Notes: a model not told the origin generated them from the sequence alone. Positions 1 through 6,108 are shown, counted from the stretch's first letter. The stretch is DNA of 8,049 bases from Sedimentisphaerales bacterium (GCA_016932145.1 JAFGDI010000232.1:1-8049), one strand, 5' to 3'. A program made the numbers and translations.

Positions 1-80
1 GCCAAAACGAAAACTTGTTAATGGCTACAAAATCGATAACATACTATAATGCAAAGAGTTAAAGCAATGACAGTGCCATT

Positions 81-201
81 GGTACCAGGTACTGTTTCGC
101 TTAAGATATTGAAATATAATCTTTTATATAAATCTCTATGTCGAAAACATACATTGAAAGCCTAAACACAATGAGACGCATAATCATGCGTCTCTACTGG
201 C
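81..201. repeat. Structured interspersed repeat, copy A (left of fic)
   Basis: This 121-base unit recurs in direct orientation at 1892-2002. The first 75 bases (81-155 against 1892-1966) match at all but two positions (105 and 135). Then comes a 10-base length difference, followed by a matching hairpin tail. Four small dyads are visible: GTACC/GGTAC (82-92), ATATAA/TTATAT (114-129), TATGT/ACATA (137-151) and a perfect 9-bp stem GAGACGCAT/ATGCGTCTC with a 4-base loop (173-194). It contains no reading frame of note. It lies about 65 bases beyond the fic stop codon, so its last hairpin could also serve as a 3' end for the leftward fic transcript, although no T-run follows the stem. The small size, lack of coding capacity and dyads suggest a MITE- or REP-like element; the mobilising enzyme is not in the window. 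Confidence 0.85.
173..194 (-). terminator. Hairpin of repeat A, possible fic 3' end
   Basis: A perfect 9-bp stem (173-181 with 186-194) and 4-base loop lies 72-93 bases downstream of the fic stop. On the transcribed strand it is followed by ATTGTGTTT, which is only moderately T-rich. Termination or RNA stabilisation is therefore possible but not well supported; the hairpin belongs to the repeat element. Confidence 0.35.
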
Positions 202-265
202 AGGGTTAGGCTACTCAAAGATACAATTTACTGTGCCATCGGATAACTTCAGTTAGTTCTATCAA

Positions 266-1777
266 TCACTTATAAGCTCCCAGAACCTCTTTCTGCATGA
301 GTTCAACTTCTACTGAGGTCAATTCGGCAAAGTGTGATTTATGTTTGCTCTGCGAGAGAAGACCATTGTTTTGCAGACATAATCTGATGAACAGATCAAT
401 TTTTTGATCGGGCATATCGACGATAGCCTGAATAGCTGTTTTGGTCCTGTCGTAGTTTCTAAGGAAATTCAGTTCACTGACCATTTCCTTTTCAATTGTT
501 ATCTGAATGAATTGGAAAAGGGTTTCGGCAATTGCCGTCATATCGATAAATCGATAATAGTTAGCCGTTGGGGTAATGACAGTTAGCTTACCTTCTTCAT
601 TAAGAGTATAATTAATCAGGGTCATCAGCGGCTTGGAGAAGCTCTCCAGACATGCGTCATAAGTGCCCAAATTATTGAGCATCGCGGCAGAGATCGGAAA
701 AATCAAACCAGACGGAACAAATTGCCGACGGGCCAGAATGTTGTGAATTAAGAACCTGTGTAATCTGCCGTTACCATCGCCAAATGGGTGCATAAATACA
801 AAGCCAAAGGCAATAGCCGCAGCATGAATAACCGGGTGAAATTCCGGGGTTTTATTCATGCGTATATGTGCAGAGATAAGCCCTTGCATCAGATCTGGCA
901 GATCCTGAGGCTCAGGTGGAATATAATGGATCTTTTCCTGCTGCCAGGCTACGGTTTCACCAACATAATTCTGATCTGTTCTATAGTCAGACTCGGCGTA
1001 GCGAGGGTCAACAATCCGATTCTGCAAACCAACTAATAAAGCCTTACTGATATAATCCTGGCTTTCAGCCGAATGCAGCATAGCAGCAAATCGCTCAGCC
1101 CGGCTGGCATTGGGAACGATATGTTCTATAGCAAATGAAGATTTGGTTTCCTTAGTGTACATGTAACTTATCGCACGATTAAGGAGCTTTTCTGGATATT
1201 GAGCCAGAATATTGTGGCACTTGCCAGCCAGATCGTAACTTGTATAACCAGCAATAGCTTTAGTCTTTCGTATTAATGGACAAAAGGCAGGCGTGCCCGG
1301 CATATTATCCCTGACCCGCTGCCGCCGAACTATCAAACCATCGGTAGTGAAATATTGATCCTTATCAAGCACATCAACATAATTACCCGTGCTAAGATCA
1401 GCAATAGGCAACCGTCTGCCTGTCAGCCATTCGTACAGATACCATATACGACGGGTATATTGCCCCTGCGGTTTGGCTGTGATCCAGGCAGATAATTCTT
1501 CATCCTCGACCCTGGCAAAGACTCCGGCAAGTATCTCGAGATTAAGACCTTCATATTTCAGGGCAAATTCAAAATGATCCAGCCTGTGTACGCCGGGCTG
1601 GTACGACCTGGGATATCTCTCCTTTATGCTGCCACCAGGCTCTATAGACCTCTGATGGACAGTTCCTCCGGTTTCCGACTTATGCCAGTGCGGCAAAACC
1701 TGCAAGTCAAAATGCCGGACAAGCCAGGCATAGCCTGCTAAATTATATTTATCGGACTTACTCTCAACTTTCTGCAT
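266..1777 (-). CDS. Fic-domain protein, predicted AMP-transferase
   Basis: 503 residues, ATG start at 1777 with AAGGA seven bases upstream. The Fic core carries an intact active-site motif HPFGDGNGRLHR at residues 330-341, with the catalytic His330 and the phosphate-binding GNGR loop. Family knowledge says such proteins transfer AMP from ATP to hydroxyl side chains of target proteins; the target here is unknown. Residues 213-218 (SSFAIE) fit the autoinhibitory S/TxxxE helix placed N-terminal to the core, as in class II Fic proteins. The usual G or N after the Glu is replaced by His219. The roughly 200-residue N-terminal region and the C-terminal helical tail (from about 430) fit the long, stand-alone Fic subfamily of about 500 residues. 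No separate antitoxin gene adjoins it. It has its own promoter and is flanked by direct repeats, so acquisition by transfer is plausible. Cytoplasmic; no signal peptide or membrane segment. Confidence 0.92.
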   Translation of the reverse strand: MQKVESKSDKYNLAGYAWLVRHFDLQVLPHWHKSETGGTVHQRSIEPGGSIKERYPRSYQPGVHRLDHFEFALKYEGLNLEILAGVFARVEDEELSAWITAKPQGQYTRRIWYLYEWLTGRRLPIADLSTGNYVDVLDKDQYFTTDGLIVRRQRVRDNMPGTPAFCPLIRKTKAIAGYTSYDLAGKCHNILAQYPEKLLNRAISYMYTKETKSSFAIEHIVPNASRAERFAAMLHSAESQDYISKALLVGLQNRIVDPRYAESDYRTDQNYVGETVAWQQEKIHYIPPEPQDLPDLMQGLISAHIRMNKTPEFHPVIHAAAIAFGFVFMHPFGDGNGRLHRFLIHNILARRQFVPSGLIFPISAAMLNNLGTYDACLESFSKPLMTLINYTLNEEGKLTVITPTANYYRFIDMTAIAETLFQFIQITIEKEMVSELNFLRNYDRTKTAIQAIVDMPDQKIDLFIRLCLQNNGLLSQSKHKSHFAELTSVEVELMQKEVLGAYK

Positions 1778-1784
1778 TGCTGAT

Positions 1785-1789
1785 TCCTT
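1785..1789 (-). promoter_or_regulatory. Ribosome binding site of fic
   Basis: AAGGA on the minus strand, seven bases before the ATG at 1777. It supports this start codon for the Fic protein. Confidence 0.75.
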
Positions 1790-1813
1790 CAGAAAAACAC
1801 TTATCTCATTAGA

Positions 1814-1842
1814 AATATACTTACATATCGATAAGTAGTCAA
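1814..1842 (-). promoter_or_regulatory. Sigma-A-type promoter of fic
   Basis: On the minus strand, TTGACT (1837-1842) and TATATT (1814-1819) are separated by exactly 17 bases. This is close to the TTGACA/TATAAT consensus. Transcription would begin near 1807, giving a leader of about 30 bases that contains the AAGGA site. The promoter lies outside the flanking repeat copy B, so fic does not depend on the repeat for expression. Confidence 0.75.
1818..1837. promoter_or_regulatory. Candidate operator dyad in fic promoter
   Basis: The inverted repeat TACTTA (1818-1823) and TAAGTA (1832-1837) with an 8-base centre spans the -10/-35 spacer of the fic promoter. A further TACTTA occurs at 1848-1853, just upstream of the -35, and ACTTATC at 1799-1805 matches GATAAGT at 1830-1836 in inverted orientation. 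The placement is that of a repressor site. No regulator gene is adjacent, so the binding protein is unknown. Confidence 0.4.
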
Positions 1843-1891
1843 TAAAATACTTACGAATTGTGTTTTTTAGAAATAATAGAAATAACCCGAG

Positions 1892-2002
1892 GGTACCAGG
1901 TACTGTTTCGCTTAAAATATTGAAATATAATCTTTTATATAAATCCCTATGTCGAAAACATACATTAGAAATTGAGACGCATAACCATGCGTATCTACCG
2001 GC
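1892..2002. repeat. Structured interspersed repeat, copy B (between fic and aspA)
   Basis: This is the direct copy of the unit at 81-201, shorter by 10 bases. The first 75 bases match at 73 positions. The dyads GTACC/GGTAC, ATATAA/TTATAT and TATGT/ACATA are unchanged. The final hairpin (1974-1995) has one mismatch (GAGACGCAT against ATGCGTATC). Its right end overlaps the stop codon (1995-1997) and the last codons of aspA. The two copies lie 1811 bases apart and bracket the whole fic gene with its promoter. Confidence 0.85.
1974..1995 (-). terminator. Hairpin abutting the aspA stop codon
   Basis: A 9-bp stem with one mismatch (1974-1982 with 1987-1995) starts in the aspA stop codon on the transcribed strand. 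It is part of repeat copy B. No clean T-run follows, so its action as a factor-independent terminator is uncertain; RNA 3'-end protection is an alternative. Confidence 0.35.
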
Positions 2003-3383
2003 CTAATCTGGTTACGCTGTTGGGTGATACCAGGTCTTTGTATTCTTCGGCGGTGAGCAGGCCCCGTTCGATGAGGGTTTGGGCTATACTCTGGCCGGAG
2101 CCGGCGAGTTCTTTACCCAACTCTTGAGCTTTATGGTAGCCTATTTTTTCGATCAGGGCGGTAAGTACCGCAGTTGAACCGTCTAAATGCTGCTGGCAGC
2201 GGCTCTGGTTAACAGTTATGCCTTTGACGCACAGGTCGCTGAAGATATTGCACGCTCTGATCAGTAGATTCAGGCTTTCCAGCATAGCATCGGCGATAAG
2301 CGGCATAAAGGCATTCAGCTCCAGATTGCCCATTGACGCAGCCTGAAAGATGATCTGGTCGTTTGCGGCAACTTTGATCGCAGCCTGAGTAACGGCTTCG
2401 GGAATAACAGGATTTATCTTACCCGGCATAATAGATGAGCCACTTTGCCGGGCAGGCAGGTTAAGCTCGCCGATCCCGGCATCAGGGCCGGAAGAGAGCA
2501 GACGCAGGTCGGTTGCTACCTTGATTAAATTAGCGGCACAGGCTTTCATTATGCCCGACACTTCGACAAAGACATCGGCATTTTGCGTATTTTCGATCAT
2601 ATTTTCAGCCCGGGCCAGACCCAGCCCGGTAATAACCCGTAACTGCTCGATAGTCTGGAATATATACTGCCTTGGTGCACCTAATCCCGTACCAATCGCC
2701 GTACCGCCCATATTAACCACGCGCAGCCGCTCGACGCATTTGTAGATTCGCCAGCGGTCACGGGCAAAGGCCTCAGCATAAGCACTCATCTCCCGGCCAA
2801 CAGTAGTAAGCACGGCATCCTGCAACTGGGTACGGGCAATCTTGACCACTCCGGCAGTTGCAGCCTCTTTAAGCTGGAACTGCTCCACCAGAGCGGCGAC
2901 AGCCTGCTCCAGAGTATTGAGCTTATATATACAGGCAATTTTCAGAGCGGTTGGATAGGTATCATTAGTTGACTGATGCAGGTTAACATGGTCCAGTGGG
3001 TCGATAATATCATAGCGGCCCGGCTTATGTGCCAGCAATATCAAAGCCCGGTTAGCCAATACCTCATTTACATTCATATTGGTTGATGTACCCGCACCAC
3101 CCTGCAGGGCATCAACTATTATATGCTCATCAAGCAGACCATCTGCCATCTCACGAGCGGCCGTCATTATTGCAGTAGCAACATCAGTAGCAAGAAAACC
3201 CAAGCGTGAATTTACCTCTGCTGCAGCTAGTTTAACTGCACCATAGGCAGAGATAAGCCCTTTGTCTATGCGACGCATACTCAAAGGGAAATTCTCTGCT
3301 GCTCGCAGTGTGTGAATACCCCAGAGAGCATCAACTGGAATCTGCCGTTCACCTAGTAAATCATTTTCAATTCGATATAACAT
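1995..3383 (-). CDS. aspA: Aspartate ammonia-lyase (aspartase)
   Basis: 462 residues from the ATG at 3383; an in-frame GTG at 3392 would add three. The ATG is preferred because the protein then opens MLYRIENDLLGE, as aspartases do. The enzyme reversibly removes ammonia from L-aspartate to give fumarate, in the cytoplasm as a homotetramer. Fumarase/aspartase superfamily signatures, numbered from the GTG, are GTSTNMNVNEV at 101-111, HQSTNDTYPTA at 139-149, RTQLQDAV at 187-194 and the catalytic loop GSSIMPGKINPV at 318-329. The Gln in RTQLQDAV is the form recalled from E. coli aspartase, whereas fumarase C has His; this and the lack of FumC-specific features favour aspartase. Usual family length is about 465-480. 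The C-terminus (TRLGR) stops early compared with the usual TxPG-type tail, and repeat B supplies the stop. The main doubt is substrate: fumarase is less likely but not excluded. Confidence 0.9.
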   Translation of the reverse strand: MLYRIENDLLGERQIPVDALWGIHTLRAAENFPLSMRRIDKGLISAYGAVKLAAAEVNSRLGFLATDVATAIMTAAREMADGLLDEHIIVDALQGGAGTSTNMNVNEVLANRALILLAHKPGRYDIIDPLDHVNLHQSTNDTYPTALKIACIYKLNTLEQAVAALVEQFQLKEAATAGVVKIARTQLQDAVLTTVGREMSAYAEAFARDRWRIYKCVERLRVVNMGGTAIGTGLGAPRQYIFQTIEQLRVITGLGLARAENMIENTQNADVFVEVSGIMKACAANLIKVATDLRLLSSGPDAGIGELNLPARQSGSSIMPGKINPVIPEAVTQAAIKVAANDQIIFQAASMGNLELNAFMPLIADAMLESLNLLIRACNIFSDLCVKGITVNQSRCQQHLDGSTAVLTALIEKIGYHKAQELGKELAGSGQSIAQTLIERGLLTAEEYKDLVSPNSVTRLGR

Positions 3384-3389
3384 AAGTAG

Positions 3390-3408
3390 CACAACCGTCT
3401 CGGTTGTG
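3390..3408. promoter_or_regulatory. Perfect hairpin in the aspA leader
   Basis: CACAACCG (3390-3397) and CGGTTGTG (3401-3408) form an 8-bp perfect inverted repeat with a 3-base loop. It ends six bases before the ATG at 3383 and contains the alternative GTG at 3390-3392. No good Shine-Dalgarno sequence lies outside it; the closest is GAGACGG inside the hairpin. It may be an operator or a structure that limits translation initiation. Neither role can be shown from sequence alone. Confidence 0.5.
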
Positions 3409-3516
3409 ATTCCATTCTGAATCTATAATTTCACTTGTTTTAACTTTTCACTACATGCAATTGCAACTTGTTTCATCTTTCTGCTTCAGGCTCTCAGGCA
3501 AGACGCTTGAACTGCT

Positions 3517-4581
3517 TTACTCATCAACCGTCTTGGCAAATACCATTCTCCCCGCCGATGTCTGTAACGCTGAGGTTACTACTACTCTATGCTCCTGGCC
3601 AATAAAAGGTCGGCCGCCCTCAACTACTACCATAGTACCATCGTCAAGATAACCTACCGCCTGACCAGACTGGTCACCTGGCTTAACCAGATATACCACC
3701 AGCTCTTCACCTGGTATTACCACCACCTTAAGCGATCTGGCCAGATCGTTTATGTTTATAACCTCAACCCCTCGCAACTTCGCCAGCTTATTCAGGTTAA
3801 AGTCATTGGTCACCAGTCTCCCTTCCAGCCGCCTTACTGCCGTAACCAGTTGCAGGTCTGTCGGCTCATTTCGCTCCTCAACGGTCATATCAACTTCCTT
3901 AACCTCAATGTCAATATCAGGATCAGCTTTCATCTTATTGAGAATATCAAGACCCCGACGACCTCTGTTGCGTTTAAGTTTATCCGAAGAATCTGCTATA
4001 ACCTGCAACTCGTCAAGAATAAAACGAGGCACAACAAAACCTGAATCAAAAATACGGGTAGCAGCTATGTCAACTATTCGACCGTCAATAATTACCGAGG
4101 TGTCCAGCAATAAAGGACGGGTACCCTTTTTCTGCTTACTGAACTCAACATAAGGAATAATAAATCTGAATGAATCCTTCGTCTTTAAAACTATCATAAC
4201 CGCCCAATAACAACACAGCAGGTTCACCAGACCAAAAATACCCGGCCTGACCTGACCTGCCAGTGACTCACCGCCCTTGGATATGCCATAAGTATCATAG
4301 AGCATGTTAATAACAGAATTAGTTATAACCCCCAACAATAAGCCGATCAGCACTCCCAGAAATACCCCAGCAAAAACATGTATCTTCTTCTGTGGCACCA
4401 TAAAATCAACTGCCAGCCCCAAAAAGACCAGCATACAGGCTCCTAAAACCAGTAATAACTGAGCCTGCTGTGGATATTCCAGACTGGAAAAGTCAAATGC
4501 TCCACCCTGAGTAGCCATACCGGCCAGAATAACCGCCGCTACCAGTAATAAAAAAATTCCCCGGACAAACCAGAATACCAT
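3517..4581 (-). CDS. yacL: YacL-like membrane protein with PIN and TRAM domains
   Basis: 354 residues from the ATG at 4581. That start is chosen because AAGGAG sits seven bases upstream; the earlier in-frame TTG at 4587 is too close to it. Four hydrophobic segments lie at about 2-22, 42-62, 68-91 and 113-133. They are followed by a PIN nuclease fold (about 157-282) and a C-terminal TRAM RNA-binding domain (about 285-350). The PIN acidic residues are present: Asp160 in LDTSVIIDGRI, Glu191 in LDEL, Asp242 in EPTD and Asp260 in VTND. Architecture and length match B. subtilis YacL, a membrane-anchored putative ribonuclease of unknown substrate. Usual Firmicutes neighbours (disA, ispD, cysS) are absent. 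It follows mltA in the same direction after an 87-base gap containing a hairpin, so co-transcription is possible but unproven. Confidence 0.9.
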   Translation of the reverse strand: MVFWFVRGIFLLLVAAVILAGMATQGGAFDFSSLEYPQQAQLLLVLGACMLVFLGLAVDFMVPQKKIHVFAGVFLGVLIGLLLGVITNSVINMLYDTYGISKGGESLAGQVRPGIFGLVNLLCCYWAVMIVLKTKDSFRFIIPYVEFSKQKKGTRPLLLDTSVIIDGRIVDIAATRIFDSGFVVPRFILDELQVIADSSDKLKRNRGRRGLDILNKMKADPDIDIEVKEVDMTVEERNEPTDLQLVTAVRRLEGRLVTNDFNLNKLAKLRGVEVININDLARSLKVVVIPGEELVVYLVKPGDQSGQAVGYLDDGTMVVVEGGRPFIGQEHRVVVTSALQTSAGRMVFAKTVDE

Positions 4582-4588
4582 ACTCAAA

Positions 4589-4594
4589 CTCCTT
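4589..4594 (-). promoter_or_regulatory. Ribosome binding site deciding the yacL start
   Basis: AAGGAG on the minus strand, seven bases before the ATG at 4581 and only one base before the in-frame TTG at 4587. It therefore favours the ATG. Confidence 0.8.
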
Positions 4595-4606
4595 GTATCA
4601 GCCGAC

Positions 4607-4664
4607 AGCCAACAGCAGATAGCTAACAGTTTCTTTCTGCTTACTCTCTGCTGTTGGCTATCTG
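4607..4664. repeat. Inverted repeat between mltA and yacL
   Basis: A perfect 13-bp inverted repeat, AGCCAACAGCAGA (4607-4619) against 4647-4659, has a 27-base loop. An alternative 9-bp pairing, GCAGATAGC (4615-4623) with GCTATCTGC (4656-4664), overlaps it. The core AGCYAACAG occurs three times: 4607-4615 and 4621-4629 on the plus strand and 4651-4659 inverted. On the leftward transcript no T-run follows, so it is not a typical terminator. It may be a small intergenic repeat or an RNA processing or attenuation structure between the two genes. Confidence 0.65.
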
Positions 4665-4668
4665 CATG

Positions 4669-5880
4669 TTATTTCAGGAAAAGATAATACAATTTACCTT
4701 CTTCACAGGTGTAGCCTGCCAGCTCGCCGGCCTTATCCCCTACACCCATATATATATCACAGCGTCCCGGGGCACGAATTGCTCCGCCTGTATCCTGGTC
4801 CAGCAGAAAACCACTAAATGACTGCTTCACTATCTCAGTACCTCGCATACGAGGTAACTTAGTATCTAAAAATACCAGTGAAGCTCGCGGATAAACCGAC
4901 TTGTCTGTCGCTACTGTCCGCATCTTGGTTACTTCTACATTCAGACTGCCCAATGGCTCGGTTTGCTGCTCACGGAAAAAGACAAATCGGGGATTTCGAT
5001 TGACATATTCATCAAGCATATTTGGATTCTGCTTAAAAAATTCAATCATGCGACTTAAATTTATCTCTGCTGCCGGTATCTTGCCATCCTCTACTAATGC
5101 GGTATTGACACTACGATATTCATGCCCATTATTACCGGCATATCCCAGCGTAATCAGCTCCCCATCTGCCAGACGAACCTTGGCCGAACCCTGAACATGG
5201 GCTACATAAGCATCAAACTTATCTGCCAGCCATATTACCTCTGTGCCCGCCAGCATGCCAGACCGTTCAATCTCCGCACGGTCCGGGTACTGACCTGTAG
5301 TGCCATCGGCCAGCCGACGACCTAGTATCTCACCTTCTTCTCCTTTTACCAGATCTGCCGGCATCTTATAGAGCGGATATCGGTAAACATCGGTCCTGGT
5401 TCTGCTTCCAGACATTACCGGACCAGCTCCCATCTGCCGACTTCCATCAAAAATGGGGGTATAATAGCCAGTGAACAATACTGTCCCCTCATCATCACAT
5501 CCGACAGAGACATAAACATCAAACTCTTTAAGAGTCTGCTCATTCAGTTGAGCCGGGGTTGCACGAGTACTCAACAATTCCCGGAATCGCTCTAATGACA
5601 TTACCACCTTACTATGGGTAATCTCTCCATAAGGATAGTATTTCTGGCTCGATGGACGAGACATATATTCCAGCGACCGGCTGACTGACTTTTCTAACTC
5701 ATACTTATTATAAAAAGCAGGTGTTAAATTAGGTAATTCCGCCGGGTCGGTTATCTTACGCAACGCCAGCTCGCCCGGAGCCAACTGCCTGTCATATCTT
5801 TTTGCCTCTGGCTTTTTACAACCTGTAAAAAAAACTGTAATAGCCAGCATAATTGCCAGTATCTTCCATGATTTTTTCAT
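4669..5880 (-). CDS. mltA: Membrane-bound lytic murein transglycosylase A, lipoprotein
   Basis: 403 residues from the ATG at 5880, preceded by CAGGA five bases upstream. An in-frame ATG at 5898 has a poorer site and would push the signal peptide inward. Residues 1-20 are a lipoprotein signal (MKK, hydrophobic core) ending in the lipobox FTGC, with Cys21 lipidated. The enzyme cleaves the MurNAc-GlcNAc bond of peptidoglycan to form 1,6-anhydro products, acting from the outer membrane in Gram-negatives. MltA signatures include FTGYYTP (about 136-142), QGSAKVRL (about 230-237) and the C-terminal 3D region with QDTGGAI (about 362-368) and CDIYMG (about 374-379). The conserved Asp residues of these last motifs include the expected catalytic acid. 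Length is slightly above the E. coli enzyme (about 365). An MltA lipoprotein implies an outer membrane. Transcribed from a promoter at 5957-5984. Confidence 0.92.
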   Translation of the reverse strand: MKKSWKILAIMLAITVFFTGCKKPEAKRYDRQLAPGELALRKITDPAELPNLTPAFYNKYELEKSVSRSLEYMSRPSSQKYYPYGEITHSKVVMSLERFRELLSTRATPAQLNEQTLKEFDVYVSVGCDDEGTVLFTGYYTPIFDGSRQMGAGPVMSGSRTRTDVYRYPLYKMPADLVKGEEGEILGRRLADGTTGQYPDRAEIERSGMLAGTEVIWLADKFDAYVAHVQGSAKVRLADGELITLGYAGNNGHEYRSVNTALVEDGKIPAAEINLSRMIEFFKQNPNMLDEYVNRNPRFVFFREQQTEPLGSLNVEVTKMRTVATDKSVYPRASLVFLDTKLPRMRGTEIVKQSFSGFLLDQDTGGAIRAPGRCDIYMGVGDKAGELAGYTCEEGKLYYLFLK

Positions 5881-5885
5881 ATTAT

Positions 5886-5890
5886 TCCTG
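5886..5890 (-). promoter_or_regulatory. Ribosome binding site deciding the mltA start
   Basis: CAGGA on the minus strand lies five bases before the ATG at 5880, which begins the MKK-type lipoprotein signal. The upstream ATG at 5898 has only a weak AGAAGAAG stretch before it. Confidence 0.6.
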
Positions 5891-5956
5891 AACTCCATTA
5901 TTTTTCTTCTTCTGAAAGTCTGTGCCTACCATGGACTGACTTTATCCAGAAACCAT

Positions 5957-5984
5957 ATTATATAGTCAAAATACCTAAATGCAA
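5957..5984 (-). promoter_or_regulatory. Promoter of mltA
   Basis: On the minus strand a perfect TATAAT (5957-5962) follows TTGCAT (5979-5984) after 16 bases. Transcription would begin near 5950, giving a leader of about 70 bases before the ATG at 5880. The -10 is perfect and the -35 is partial. Confidence 0.6.
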
Positions 5985-6064
5985 ATATTTGCTGATAAAT
6001 CGTTAATCTCATCTGCCAGAAAACGATCCTAAACACGCTATTTTTGTCTGGAAAATTATTGATA

Positions 6065-6103
6065 TTAGGTTATCATTAAGACGAGATTAACTCAAGGTTA
6101 ATT
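6065..6103 (+). promoter_or_regulatory. Candidate PhoP-box array upstream of the phosphate transporter
   Basis: Four hexamers lie at exact 11-base steps: TTAGGT (6065), TTAAGA (6076), TTAACT (6087) and TTAATT (6098). The Firmicutes PhoP box is a direct repeat of TT(A/C/T)A(C/T)A with about 5 bases between units. Three of the four match at 5 of 6 positions and the first at 3 of 6. The array ends 56 bases before the start codon of a Na/phosphate cotransporter. A weak -10 (CATAAC, 6114-6119) sits about 10 bases after the last hexamer, the spacing expected for PhoP-activated promoters. No phoP gene is in the window. Confidence 0.5.
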
Positions 6104-6108
6104 AACCT
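6095..6108. promoter_or_regulatory. 14-bp palindrome in the transporter upstream region
   Basis: AGGTTAATTAACCT is a perfect palindrome overlapping the last hexamer of the candidate PhoP array. A separate inverted pair, GTTAATCTC (6002-6010) and GAGATTAAC (6083-6091), brackets the region upstream of it. Either could be a dimeric regulator site. Alternatively, AT-rich sequence could give them by chance. Confidence 0.35.

Noticed and set aside
45..50. Perfect TATAAT as a promoter at the left edge
   Set aside because: No acceptable -35 lies 16-18 bases upstream (the nearest TTGTTA is 24 bases away), and no gene follows on that strand.
2..62. Short plus-strand open frames at the left edge as the tail of an upstream gene
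   Set aside because: Two frames are open for only 15-19 codons, neither has a recognisable ending, and the region is AT-rich. Chance cannot be excluded.
788..1036. Plus-strand open frame opposite fic, as a possible antitoxin
   Set aside because: It is entirely antisense to the Fic core, has no Fic-inhibitory S/TxxxE(G/N) motif and no convincing start signal. The inhibitory motif is already inside the Fic protein.
3589..4153. Overlapping plus-strand open frames opposite the PIN-TRAM gene
   Set aside because: They mirror the coding strand of yacL, show no recognisable domains and lack ribosome binding sites.
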